From Cladorhizidae sp. MBARI D1340-BT2 (Eukaryota; Porifera; Demospongiae; Poecilosclerida; Cladorhizidae), in contig JAQNBH010000004.1 of NCBI GenBank assembly GCA_028752905.1, positions 3,828,610 through 3,892,609 on the forward strand: a stretch of 64,000 nucleotides of DNA, written 5' to 3'. This document shows positions 44,860 through 55,282 of the stretch, one piece after another. Numbering within the stretch: the first letter of the stretch is position 1; every line of letters starts with the position of its first letter. The notes beneath the pieces were generated by a model. It was not told where the DNA came from. It saw only the letters and a list, made by a program, of their open reading frames with translations, and ran no database searches. The translations under genes and the position numbers were made by a program.

Positions 44860-45006
44860 GTCAGTTCAGTTGTGTTTAATATTCTACAGTTCATGCAGAT
44901 CCTGACGTAGTGATATATCACTAAGTAGTGTGTCTAGAAAGTGATGTTGGATTGCCCGTTTCAAGCATCTTTGTTGCCTTTAGAAGTCCAGAGAAGGTTA
45001 TTTTAT

Positions 45007-45612
45007 TATTTAATAAGCTGGGAAAGTGAAGGTGAGAAATGAGAAGGACTGGGAGGAGGAAGTAGACGGAAAGAGTACGCTGAGTTATTATAAATTGGCA
45101 AGGAATGGTGCAGGGGTGGAGAGGTATGTGAGGTCCATGCATGGTCAGGAAGGTGTGCGGTTGCAATTTCAACTGAGGACTGCATCAGCTGGGTTGTTAG
45201 AGGATAAGAAGAGATGTGGGATAGTTAGGGATGAGAGGTGTATAATGTGTGATAGTGGAGCAGGGGAGGATGTGGAACATTTCTTGGTGACATGCGGGGA
45301 ATTTGAGAGGGATCGGCTGGTACTGATGGATGAGGTGTGCAGAATTGTAGGGGCAAGACACTGGCTGGATGAATTTAGAAGAGTGAGTAAGGATGGAAAG
45401 GTGGCATTGCTTTTGGGGAAAGATGTGGAGGGACTAAGTGATGCAGTGATGGAGGAGGTGGGTGGGTGTATTATGTATTGGGTAGGGAAGTGGTGGCAGA
45501 GGAGAAAAGAACTGTTGTATGGTGAGCTGAGGAATGATCTTTGGTCCCCTCCCGTCCCCCCCTCCTTGAGCAGCGGGACACTCGTAACTTAATATTGTGG
45601 ATACTTTTATTA
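45007..45612 (+). mobile_element. 3' end of a non-LTR retrotransposon (5'-truncated)
   Basis: A 188-codon frame (45026-45592) encodes the C-terminal end of a LINE-type polymerase protein: VRLQFQLRTASAGLLEDKKR, then the zinc-knuckle-like CIMCDSGAGEDVEHFLVTC (C-x2-C-x8-H-x4-C), then a helical tail ending at TAA. It is followed by a short 3' tail (TTAATATTGTGGATACTTTT). The reverse transcriptase and endonuclease parts are absent, as expected of a 5'-truncated insertion. The exact clade was not determined. Confidence 0.75.
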
Positions 45613-45944
45613 ATTAAGTCATGTTGATTTTTAATATAGATTGTTATTAGGTTAGTTACTAAATAGTCCCACACTGTGCTGTAATATATATGTGATGGCC
45701 TTAACAGGCTCAGCAATAGCAATATTAAATCATAAGCTGATATTGAAGGACTTATATGTATGATGCAAACTGGGCATTATTCTAGAGCATCTGGTTCTGG
45801 CAGTTATAAAACACATTGCAACAGAAAAAGAGAAAGTCATGATTTGATCTTGCTATGGCTGAGCCTATTAAGGTCATCCCATGTTACAACACAGTGTTGC
45901 ACTAGGTAACAGCTATCTGTATTAAAAATCAACAGTACTTAATC

Positions 45945-46016
45945 AATAAAAATAAAAAATCCATAATATTAAGTTATGAGTGTCCTGCTGCTCAAGGAGG
46001 GGGGGGGAGTCATTTC
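45945..46016 (-). mobile_element. Inverted copy of the same retrotransposon tail
   Basis: Read on the minus strand it gives CCCCTCCTTGAGCAGCAGGA, CACTCATAACTTAATATTAT and GGATT, the same as 45555-45604 with few changes. The two tails face each other across about 330 bp. The coding part of this copy is missing and its place is taken directly by the 39 bp array. Confidence 0.8.
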
Positions 46017-46024
46017 CACTAATT

Positions 46025-49000
46025 TGTGTGCCAGCATCATTTGTGTGCCAACATGTTGTCCTGCAGACTCTCCACTCATTTGTGTGCCAACATGTTGTCC
46101 TGCAAACTCTCCACTCATTTGTGTGCCAGCATGTTGTCCTGTAGACTCTCCACTCATTTGTGTGCCAGCATGTTGTCCTCCACTCATTTGTTTGCCAACA
46201 TGTTGTCCTGAAGACTCTCCACTCATTTGTGTGCCAACATGTTGTCCTGCAGACTCTCCACTCATTTGTGTGCCAACATGTTGTCCTGCAGACTCTCCAC
46301 TCATTTGTGTGCCAACATGTTGTCCTGCAGACTCTCCACTCATTTGTATGCCAGCATGTTGTCCTGCAAACTCTCCACTCATTTGTGTGCCAACATGTTG
46401 TCCTGCAGACTCTCCACTCATTTGTATGCCAACATGTTGTCCTGCAGACTCTCCACTCATTTGTGTGCCAACATGTTGTCCTGTAGACTCTCCACTTATT
46501 TGTGTGCCAACATGTTGTCCTGCAGACTCTCCACTCATTTGTATGCCAACATGTTGTCCTGCAGACTCTCCACTCATTTGTGTGCCAACATGTTGTCCTG
46601 CAAACTCTCCTCATTTGTGTGCCAACATGTTGTCCTGCAAACTCTCCACTCATTTGTATGCCAACATGTTGTCCTGCAGACTCTCCACTCATTTGTGTGC
46701 CAACATGTTGTCCTGCAAACTCTCCACTCATTTGTGTGCCAACATGTTGTCCTGCAAACTCTCCACTCATTTGTGTACCAACACGTTGTCCTGCAAACTC
46801 TCCACTCATTTGTGTGCCAACATGTTGTCCTGCAGACTCTCCACTCATTTGTGTGCCAACATGTTGTCCTGCAAACTCTCCACTCATTTGTGTGCCAACA
46901 TGTTGTCCTGCAAACTCTCCACTCATTTGTGTGCCAGCATGTTGTCCTGCAAACTCTCCACTCATTTGTGTGCCAACATGTTGTCCTGCAAACTCTCCAC
47001 TCATTTGTGTGCCAACATGTTGTCCTGCAAACTCTCCACTCATTTGTGTGCCAACATGTTGTCCTGCAGACTCTCCACTCATTTGTATGCCAACATGTTG
47101 TCCTGCAAACTCTCCACTCATTTGTGTGCCAACATGTTGTCCTGCAAACTCTCCACTCATTTGTGTGCCAACATGTTGTCCTGCAAACTCTCCACTCATT
47201 TGTGTGCCAACATGTTGTCCTGCAGACTCTCCACTCATTTGTGTGCCAACATGTTGTCCTGCAAACTCTCCACTCATTTGTGTGCCAACATGTTGTCCTG
47301 CAGACTCTCCACTCATTTGTGTGCCAACATGTTGTCCTGCAGACTCTCCACTCATTTGTGTGCCAACATGTTGTCCTGCAAACTCTCCACTCATTTGTGT
47401 GCCAACATGTTGTCCTGCAGACTCTCCACTCATTTGTGTGCCAACATGTTGTCCTGCAGACTCTCCACTCATTTGTGTGCCAACATGTTGTCCTGCAGAC
47501 TCTCCACTCATTTGTGTGCCAACATGTTGTCCTGCAAACTCTCCACTCATTTGTGTGCCAACATGTTGTCCTGCAAACTCTCCACTCATTTGTGTGCCAA
47601 CATGTTGTCCTGCAGACTCTCCACTCATTTGTGTGCCAACATGTTGTCCTGCAAACTCTCCACTCATTTGTGTGCCAACATGTTGTCCTGCAGACTCTCC
47701 ACATTTGTGTGCCAACATGTTGTCCTGTAGACTCTCCACTCATTTGTATGCCAGCATGTTGTCCTGCAGACTCTCCACTCATTTGTGTGCCAACATGTTG
47801 TCCTGCAGACTCTCCACTTATTTGTGTGCCAACATGTTGTCCTGCAAACTCTCCTCTCATTTGTGTGCCAACATGTTGTCCTGCAGACTCTCCACTCATT
47901 TGTGTGCCAACATGTTGTCCTGCAGACTCTCCACTCATTTGTGTGCCAACATGTTGTCCTGCAAACTCTCCACATTTGTGTGCCAACATGTTGTCCTGCA
48001 AACTCTCCACTCATTTGTGTGCCAACATGTTGTCCTGCAGACTCTCCACTCATTTGTATGCCAACATGTTGTCCTGCAGACTCTCCACTCATTTGTGTGC
48101 CAACATGTTGTCCTGCAGACTCTCCACTCATTTGTATGCCAACATGTTGTCCTGCAAACTCTCCACTCATTTGTGTGCCAACATGTTGTCCTGCAGACTC
48201 TCCACTCATTTGTATGCCAACATGTTGTCCTGCAGACTCTCCACTCATTTGTGTGCCAACATGTTGTCCTGCAAACTCTCCACTCATTTGTGTGCCAACA
48301 TGTTGTCCTGCAAACTCTCCACTCATTTGTGTGCCAACATGTTGTCCTGCAGACTCTCCACTCATTTGTGTGCCAACATGTTGTCCTGCAAACTCTCCAC
48401 TCATTTGTGTGCCAACATGTTGTCCTGCAGACTCTCCACTCATTTGTGTGCCAACATGTTGTCCTGCAGACTCTCCACTCATTTGTGTGCCAACATGTTG
48501 TCCTGCAGACTCTCCACTCATTTGTGTGCCAACATGTTGTCCTGCAAACTCTCCACTCATTTGTGTGCCAACATGTTGTCCTGCAAACTCTCCACTCATT
48601 TGTGTGCCAACATGTTGTCCTGCAGACTCTCCACTCATTTGTGTGCCAACATGTTGTCCTGCAAACTCTCCACTCATTTGTGTGCCAACATGTTGTCCTG
48701 CAGACTCTCCACATTTGTGTGCCAACATGTTGTCCTGCAGACTCTCCACTCATTTGTATGCCAGCATGTTGTCCTGCAGACTCTCCACTCATTTGTGTGC
48801 CAACATGTTGTCCTGCAGACTCTCCACTTATTTGTGTGCCAACATGTTGTCCTGCAAACTCTCCTCTCATTTGTGTGCCAACATGTTGTCCTGCAGACTC
48901 TCCACTCATTTGTGTGCCAACATGTTGTCCTGCAGACTCTCCACTCATTTGTGTGCCAACATGTTGTCCTGCAAACTCTCCACATTTGTGTGCCAACATG

Positions 49001-52000
49001 TTGTCCTGCAAACTCTCCACTCATTTGTGTGCCAACATGTTGTCCTGCAGACTCTCCACTCATTTGTATGCCAACATGTTGTCCTGCAGACTCTCCACTC
49101 ATTTGTGTGCCAACATGTTGTCCTGCAGACTCTCCACTCATTTGTATGCCAACATGTTGTCCTGCAAACTCTCCACTCATTTGTGTGCCAACATGTTGTC
49201 CTGCAGACTCTCCACTCATTTGAATGCCAACATGTTGTCCTGCAGACTCTCCACTCATTTGTGTGCCAACATGTTGTCCTGCAAACTCTCCACTCATTTG
49301 TGTGCCAACATGTTGTCCTGCAAACTCTCCACTCATTTGTGTGCCAACATGTTGTCCTGCAGACTCTCCACTCATTTGTGTGCCAACATGTTGTCCTGCA
49401 GACTCTCCACTCATTTGTGTGCCAACATGTTGTCCTGTAAACTCTCCACTCATTTGTGTGCCAACATGTTGTCCTGCAGACTCTCCACTCATTTGTGTGC
49501 CAACATGTTGTCCTGCAGACTCTCCACTCATTTGTGTGCCAACATGTTGTCCTGCAGACTCTCCACTCATTTGTGTGGCAACATGTTGTCCTGCAAACTC
49601 TCCACTCATTTGAGTGCCAACATGTTGTCCTGCAAACTCTCCACTCATTTGTGTGCCAACATGTTGTCCTGCAGACTCTCCACTCATTTGTATGCCAACA
49701 TGTTGTCCTGCAAACTCTCCACTCATTTGTGTGCCAGCATGTTGTCCTGCAAACTCTCCACTCATTTGTGTGCCAACATGTTGTCCTGCAGACTCTCCAC
49801 TCATTTGTGTGCCAACATGTTGTCCTGCAAACTCTCCACTCATTTGTGTGCCAACATGTTGTCCTGCACTCTCCACTCATTTGTGTGCCAACATGTTGTC
49901 CTGCAAACTCTCCACTCATTTGTGTGCCAGCATGTTGTCCTGCAAACTCTCCACTCATTTGTGTGCCAACATGTTGTCCTGCAAACTCTCCACTCATTTC
50001 TGTGCCAACATGTTGTCCTGCAAACTCTCCACTCATTTGTGTGCCAACATGTTGTCCTGCAAACTCTCCACTCATTTGTGTGCCAACATGTTGTCCTACA
50101 AACTCTCCACTCATTTGTGTGCCAACATGTTGTCCTGAAAACTCTCCACTCATTTGTGTGCCAGCATGTTGTCCTGCAAACTCTCCACTCATTTGTGTGC
50201 CAACATGTTGTCCTGCAGACTCTCCACTCATTTGTGTGCCAACATGTTGTCCTGCAGACTCTCCACTTATTTGTATGCCAACATGTTGTCCTGCAGACTC
50301 TCCACTCATTTGTGTGCCAACATGTTGTCCTGCAAACTCTCCACTTATTTGTATGCCAACATGTTGTCCTGCAAACTCTCCACTCATTTGTGTGCCAACA
50401 TGTTGTCCTGCAGACTTTCCACTCATTTGTGTGCCAACATGTTGTCCTGCAGACTTTCCACTCATTTGTGTGCCAACATGTTGTCCTGCAAACTCTCCAC
50501 TCATTTGTGTGCCAACATGTTGTCCTGCAGACTCTCCACTCATTTGTGTGCCAACATGTTGTCCTGCAAACTCTCCACTCATTTGTGTGCCAACATGTTG
50601 TCCTGCAAACTCTCCACTCATTTGTGTGCCAACATGTTGTCCTGAAGACTCTCCACTCATTTGTGTGCCAACATGTTGTCCTGCAAACTCTCCACTCATT
50701 TGTGTGCCAACATGTTGTCCTGCAGACTCTCCACTCATTTGTGTGCCAACATGTTGTCCTGCAAACTCTCCACTCATTTGTGTGCCAACATGTTGTCCTG
50801 CAAACTCTCCACTCATTTGTGTGCCAACATGTTGTCCTGCAGACTCTCCACTCATTTGTGTGCCAACATGTTGTCCTGCAAACTCTCCACTCATTTGTGT
50901 GCCAACATGTTGTCCTGCAGACTCTCCACTCATTTGTGTGCCAACATGTTGTCCTGCAAACTCTCCACTCATTTGTGTGCCAGCATGTTGTCCTGCAAAC
51001 TCTCCACTCATTTGTGTGCCAACATGTTGTCCTGCAAACTCTCCACTCATTTGTGTGCCAACATGTTGTCCTGCAAACTCTCCACTCATTTGTGTGCCAA
51101 CATGTTGTCCTGCAAACTCTCCACTCATTTGTGTGCCAACATGTTCTCCTGCAGACTCTCCACTCATTTGTGTGCCAACATGTTGTCCTGCAAACTCTCC
51201 ACTCATTTGTGTGCCAACATGTTGTCCTGCAAACTCTCCACTCATTTGTATGCCAACATGTTGTCCTGCAGACTCTCCACTCATTTGTGTGCCAACATGT
51301 TGTCCTGCAGACTCTCCACTCATTTGTGTGCCAACATGTTGTCCTGCAGACTCTCCACTCATTTGTATGCCAACATGTTGTCCTGCAAACTCTCCACTCA
51401 TTTGTATGCCAACATGTTGTCCTGCAGACTCTCCACTCATTTGTGTGCCAACATGTTGTCCTGCAAACTCTCCACTCATTTGTATGCCAACATGTTGTCC
51501 TGCAAACTCTCCACTCATTTGTGTGCCAACATGTTGTCCCGCAGACTCTCCACTCATTTGTATGCCAACATGTTGTCCTGCAGACTCTCCACTCATTTGT
51601 GTGCCAACATGTTGTCCTGCAAACTCTCCACTCATTTGTGTGCCAACATGTTGTCCTGCAGACTCTCCACTCATTTGTGTGCCAGCATGTTGTCCTGCAA
51701 ACTCTCCACTCATTTGTGTGCCAACATGTTGTCCTGCAGACTCTCCACTCATTTGTGTGCCAGCATGTTGTCCTGCAAACTCTCCACTCATGCCAACATG
51801 TTGTCCTGCAAACTCTCCACTCATTTGTGTGCCAACATGTTGTCCTGCAGACTCTCCACTCATTTGTGTGCCAACATGTTGTCCTGCAAACTCTCCACTC
51901 ATTTGTATGCCAACATGTTGTCCTGCAAACTCTCCACTCATTTGTGTGCCAACATGTTGTCCTGCAGACTCTCCACTCATTTGTGTGGCAACATGTTGTC

Positions 52001-52790
52001 CTGCAGACTCTCCACTCATTTGTGTGCCAACATGTTGTCCTGCAAACTCTCCACTCATTTGTGTGGCAACATGTTGTCCTGCAGACTCTCCACTCATTTG
52101 TGTGCCAACATGTTGTCCTGCAAACTCTCCTCATTTGTGTGCCAACATGTTGTCCTGCAAACTCTCCACTCATTTGTGTGCCAACATGTTGTCCTGCAAA
52201 CTCTCCACTCATTTGTGTGCCAACATGTTGTCCTGCAGACTCTCCACTCATTTGTGTGCCAACATGTTGTCCTGCAAACTCTCCACTCATTTGTGTGCCA
52301 ACATGTTGTCCTGCAGACTCTCCACTCATTTGTGTGCCAACATGTTGTCCTGCAGACTCTCCACTCATTTGTGTGCCAACATGTTGTCCTGCAAACTCTC
52401 CACTCATTTGTGTGCCAACATGTTGTCCTGCAGACTCTCCACTCATTTGTGTGCCAACATGTTGTCCTGCAGACTCTCCACTCATTTGTGTGCCAACATG
52501 TTGTCCTGCAGACTCTCCACTCATTTGTGTGCCAACATGTTGTCCTGCAGACTCTCCACTCATTTGTGTGCCAACATGTTGTCCTGCAGACTCTCCACTC
52601 ATTTGTGTGCCAACATGTTGTCCTGAAGACTCTCCACTCATTTGTGTGCCAACATGTTGTCCTGCAGACTTTCCACTCATTTGTGTGCCAACATGTTGTC
52701 CTGCAGACTCTCCACTCATTTGTGTGCCAACATGTTGTCCTGCAAACTCTCCACTCATTTGTGTGCCAACATGTTGTCCTGCAAACTCGG
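46025..52790. repeat. 39 bp minisatellite, about 173 copies (6.8 kb)
   Basis: Units ACTCATTTGTGTGCCAACAT plus GTTGTCCTGC(A/G)(A/G)ACTCTCC. The main variation is GCAAAC versus GCAGAC, GTGTG versus GTATG and CAACATG versus CAGCATG, plus units that lost two bases (CCACATTTG at 47701, 47971, 48711, 48981). Those landmarks repeat 1,010 bp apart, showing a higher-order duplication of about 26 units near 47.5-49.2 kb. Each unit has the perfect palindrome CAACATGTTG. Triplet period and no stops give frames up to 2,106 codons on the plus and 1,055 on the minus strand; not genes. Confidence 0.97.
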
Positions 52791-53749
52791 TGTCAGTGAA
52801 GACCTTTGCATGTACTAGATAATAGATTATATGTCTCATGTTGCTATAACGATGGCTTGGAGGACAAGGAACCTGTTTCTGCCTGATTTTTGTGACTGCA
52901 GGAGTGATCATTGCAGAGCCAGTGCCCTCGAGGCATCTCTTAATTGATTTTCGCTGCTCTTTGCAACAATGAAATTTAATTAAAGTACAACTTAGATTAC
53001 AGTTCAAAGTTCATTTTCAACATGTGATGAACAAAATAATGTACGTACGAACTAGACAGACCAGTGTGTGTAACCATGACAATGCTCAAAGTCTCACTGG
53101 GAGATGGTGTTGCTACACTGTAAACTTTAATATGGATGACATCTCTAGTGGATGTGAGGAACTGTCAGCAGCAATCTTGATGAACTTGGACCCATCTCCC
53201 CGACTTTTCCAGGGGGCATTGCAGAGACTGGAAATAAGTCGACTGTGAGCTCTCTGAGAGGAATGGAGCTCAGTGGCACACTTAGAACACTTGTCAGTGC
53301 ATTTGTCTTGCATGCAAGGCAGTGTTTACTCAGCTGCAGGACAGCTGCATCAAGAGACATCTCCAGACTCAACAGCTACATTTGTTGGCCTTGGCATTGG
53401 ACAATGGAGATCATTATTTGAGGGGTGGGGTGATTTATCGTATCCTTCTCTATTGCTGTTAACTTTATAGAAGACCCTCTCTCACTTGTTTTCTCTGCTC
53501 CGGATAGCTGACCTCATCGCTAGAGGAAGAGCGGATTCATTGTACACATGAAGTTGATGGCATCTCTCCAACAAAGCCCTCTCATTAATGATTATGATAG
53601 CTTTGTCAGGGACAGTGTGTAATGATGATGGCTGCATCGAGAGTGGGAGATATAACAGCCACACACTTACAGCAAGTACTGAGTGGAAGCCTCAAAAAGG
53701 ATGGCCATTTTCTCTCAACAGACTCTCGTTGATGTCGTAGATATAATAA

Positions 53750-53893
53750 ATTTCTCGATAATCAACTTCAATTTCCTCACCTGATGTTTCGGCAGATGCT
53801 CTCGTCTGCACGGATGAAGTGAAGATTTGCAATTCTTTCTTCGTGAATCAGACGATCATTTAGTCGAAATGTCGAGTGAGTAAATTGAAGTTG
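53750..53893. mobile_element. Small inverted-repeat element
   Basis: TCAACTTCAATTTCCTCAC (53762-53780) is inverted relative to GAGTGAGTAAATTGAAGTTG (53874-53893). Inside is a hairpin GCAGATGCTCTCGTCTGC (53793-53810). A fragment of its end recurs at 15419-15455. About 140 bp, non-coding, class unknown. Confidence 0.55.
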
Positions 53894-53906
53894 TGACTCC
53901 TGCAGG

Positions 53907-54018
53907 CTGGGGCTAGGGCTAGGGTAGAGCTAGGGCTAGGGCTAGAGCTATAGCTAGGGCTAGAGCTAGGGTAGAGCTAGGGCTAGAGCTAAGGCTAGGG
54001 CTAGGGCTAGGGTAGAGC
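53907..54018. repeat. TAGGGC hexamer array
   Basis: Irregular tandem of GGGCTA with GAGCTA and GGTAGAGCTA variants, about 110 bp. It resembles a variant telomere motif and has many GGG runs. Short copies of the same motif (CCCTAGCCCTA) occur at 30382, 43801 and 58903. Confidence 0.85.
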
Positions 54019-54584
54019 TCTCTCTCTCTCAAAACTTCTAGGACACTTCAAGTTCAATGGTAAAGATTTCAAGAGGTGTCCCCAAAAAGGTTCATTACAG
54101 GGTACATAGTTCAGCACTCAAAAATTAGAATGCTCCCTGTGACAGAATACGTAGTTAGTAGTTACACTTGGTGAGTTCTTCGAGGATGATAAGGTCCTCT
54201 AATACTGGAGTGTGTTGGTGATCAGCTGGAGACCTTGTTGAGTAGACGAATGATTTGATCCATGGACTCCATCTAGACAATGATGCACCAGTGCTAATTG
54301 ATGTGGGTCTTCCTGCCTATGATCAAAGAACCATTTCTGTGTGTGTGTGTTAGTGAGTGTGTGTGAGTGGGGAGTGCTTCAGGAGTCAAGCTTCAACGCA
54401 CTGCATGTCTGAGAGTGAGTCCAACATGATCAGACAGATGAACAACTCGCAACTATGCATGCAAACTCTTTCCAACGTATGTGGACTGGAGCTCAAGAAC
54501 TTGCCAGAAATGAGATGCATTTAATGATAATTTTAATTTTGCTTTCTATGAGCCCAGAAATTGTTGCTTGTGCCCTCCAAACTT

Positions 54585-54975
54585 GTGGACACCATGGCGG
54601 GTGATGTGGACACCATGGCGGGTGATGCGGACACTGTGGCGGGTGATGTGGACACGGTGGCGGGTGATGCAGACACTGTGGTGGGTGATGTGGACACCAT
54701 GGCATGTGATGCGGACACTGGCGTGTGATGTGGACACCGTGGCGGGTGATGCGGACACTGTGGTGGGTGATTGGACACCGTGGTGGGTGATGCGGACACT
54801 GTGGCAGATGATGTGGATACCGTGGCGGGTGGTGCCGACACTATGGTGGGTGATGTGGACACTGTGGTGGGTGATGCGGACACTGTGGTGGGTGATGCGG
54901 ACACTGTAGCGGGTGATGTGGGACACCCTGGCGGGTGATGTGGACACTGTGGCAGACACCGTGATGGGTGATGTG
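54585..54975. repeat. 21 bp minisatellite, about 18 copies
   Basis: Units GTGGCGGGTGATGTGGACAC plus C, with GATGCGGACACT variants. In GALNT intron 1. Confidence 0.95.
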
Positions 54976-55144
54976 ACAACTCCATTCCCTGCTAATGATA
55001 ATGAGTTAGTGATTGAGTATCAGGATATAGGCATGATCAAGTGTGGATGACATCAACCACCATTGCAGGTGCTAATCTACTTACTTTGGAGCACACCAAT
55101 GAAGGAAGGTTGCCCTGAATTGACTCGTTACTCTGACACCTCAC

Positions 55145-55235
55145 CTGCTACCTCAGCTACATCTGGGCCTCTGGGCCATGTCACCTCAGTTACATCTGGG
55201 CCTCTGGGCCATGTCACCTTACTACATCTGTCTTG
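55145..55235. repeat. Short duplication of about 39 bp
   Basis: CAGCTACATCTGGGCCTCTG, GGCCATGTCACCT occurs twice. Confidence 0.8.
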
Positions 55236-55282
55236 AGGTTTTTCTGTTTCAGTTAGTGGCTCTCACTTTTATGAATGTGGCT

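Noticed and set aside
46025..52790. Regular short repeats considered as a CRISPR array
   Set aside because: There are no unique spacers between repeats; units are directly abutting, and the surrounding genes are eukaryotic with introns.
46502..52822. Open frame of 2,106 codons (and opposing frames of more than 1,000 codons) in the 39 bp array
   Set aside because: The unit is a multiple of three without stops, so many frames on both strands are open at once and merely repeat the same 13 residues; no start context, splice signals or non-repeat domain.
53113..53372. Cys-containing minus-strand frames (DKCTDKCSKCATEL)
   Set aside because: Possible decayed transposase fragment, but the frame changes midway and no family could be named.
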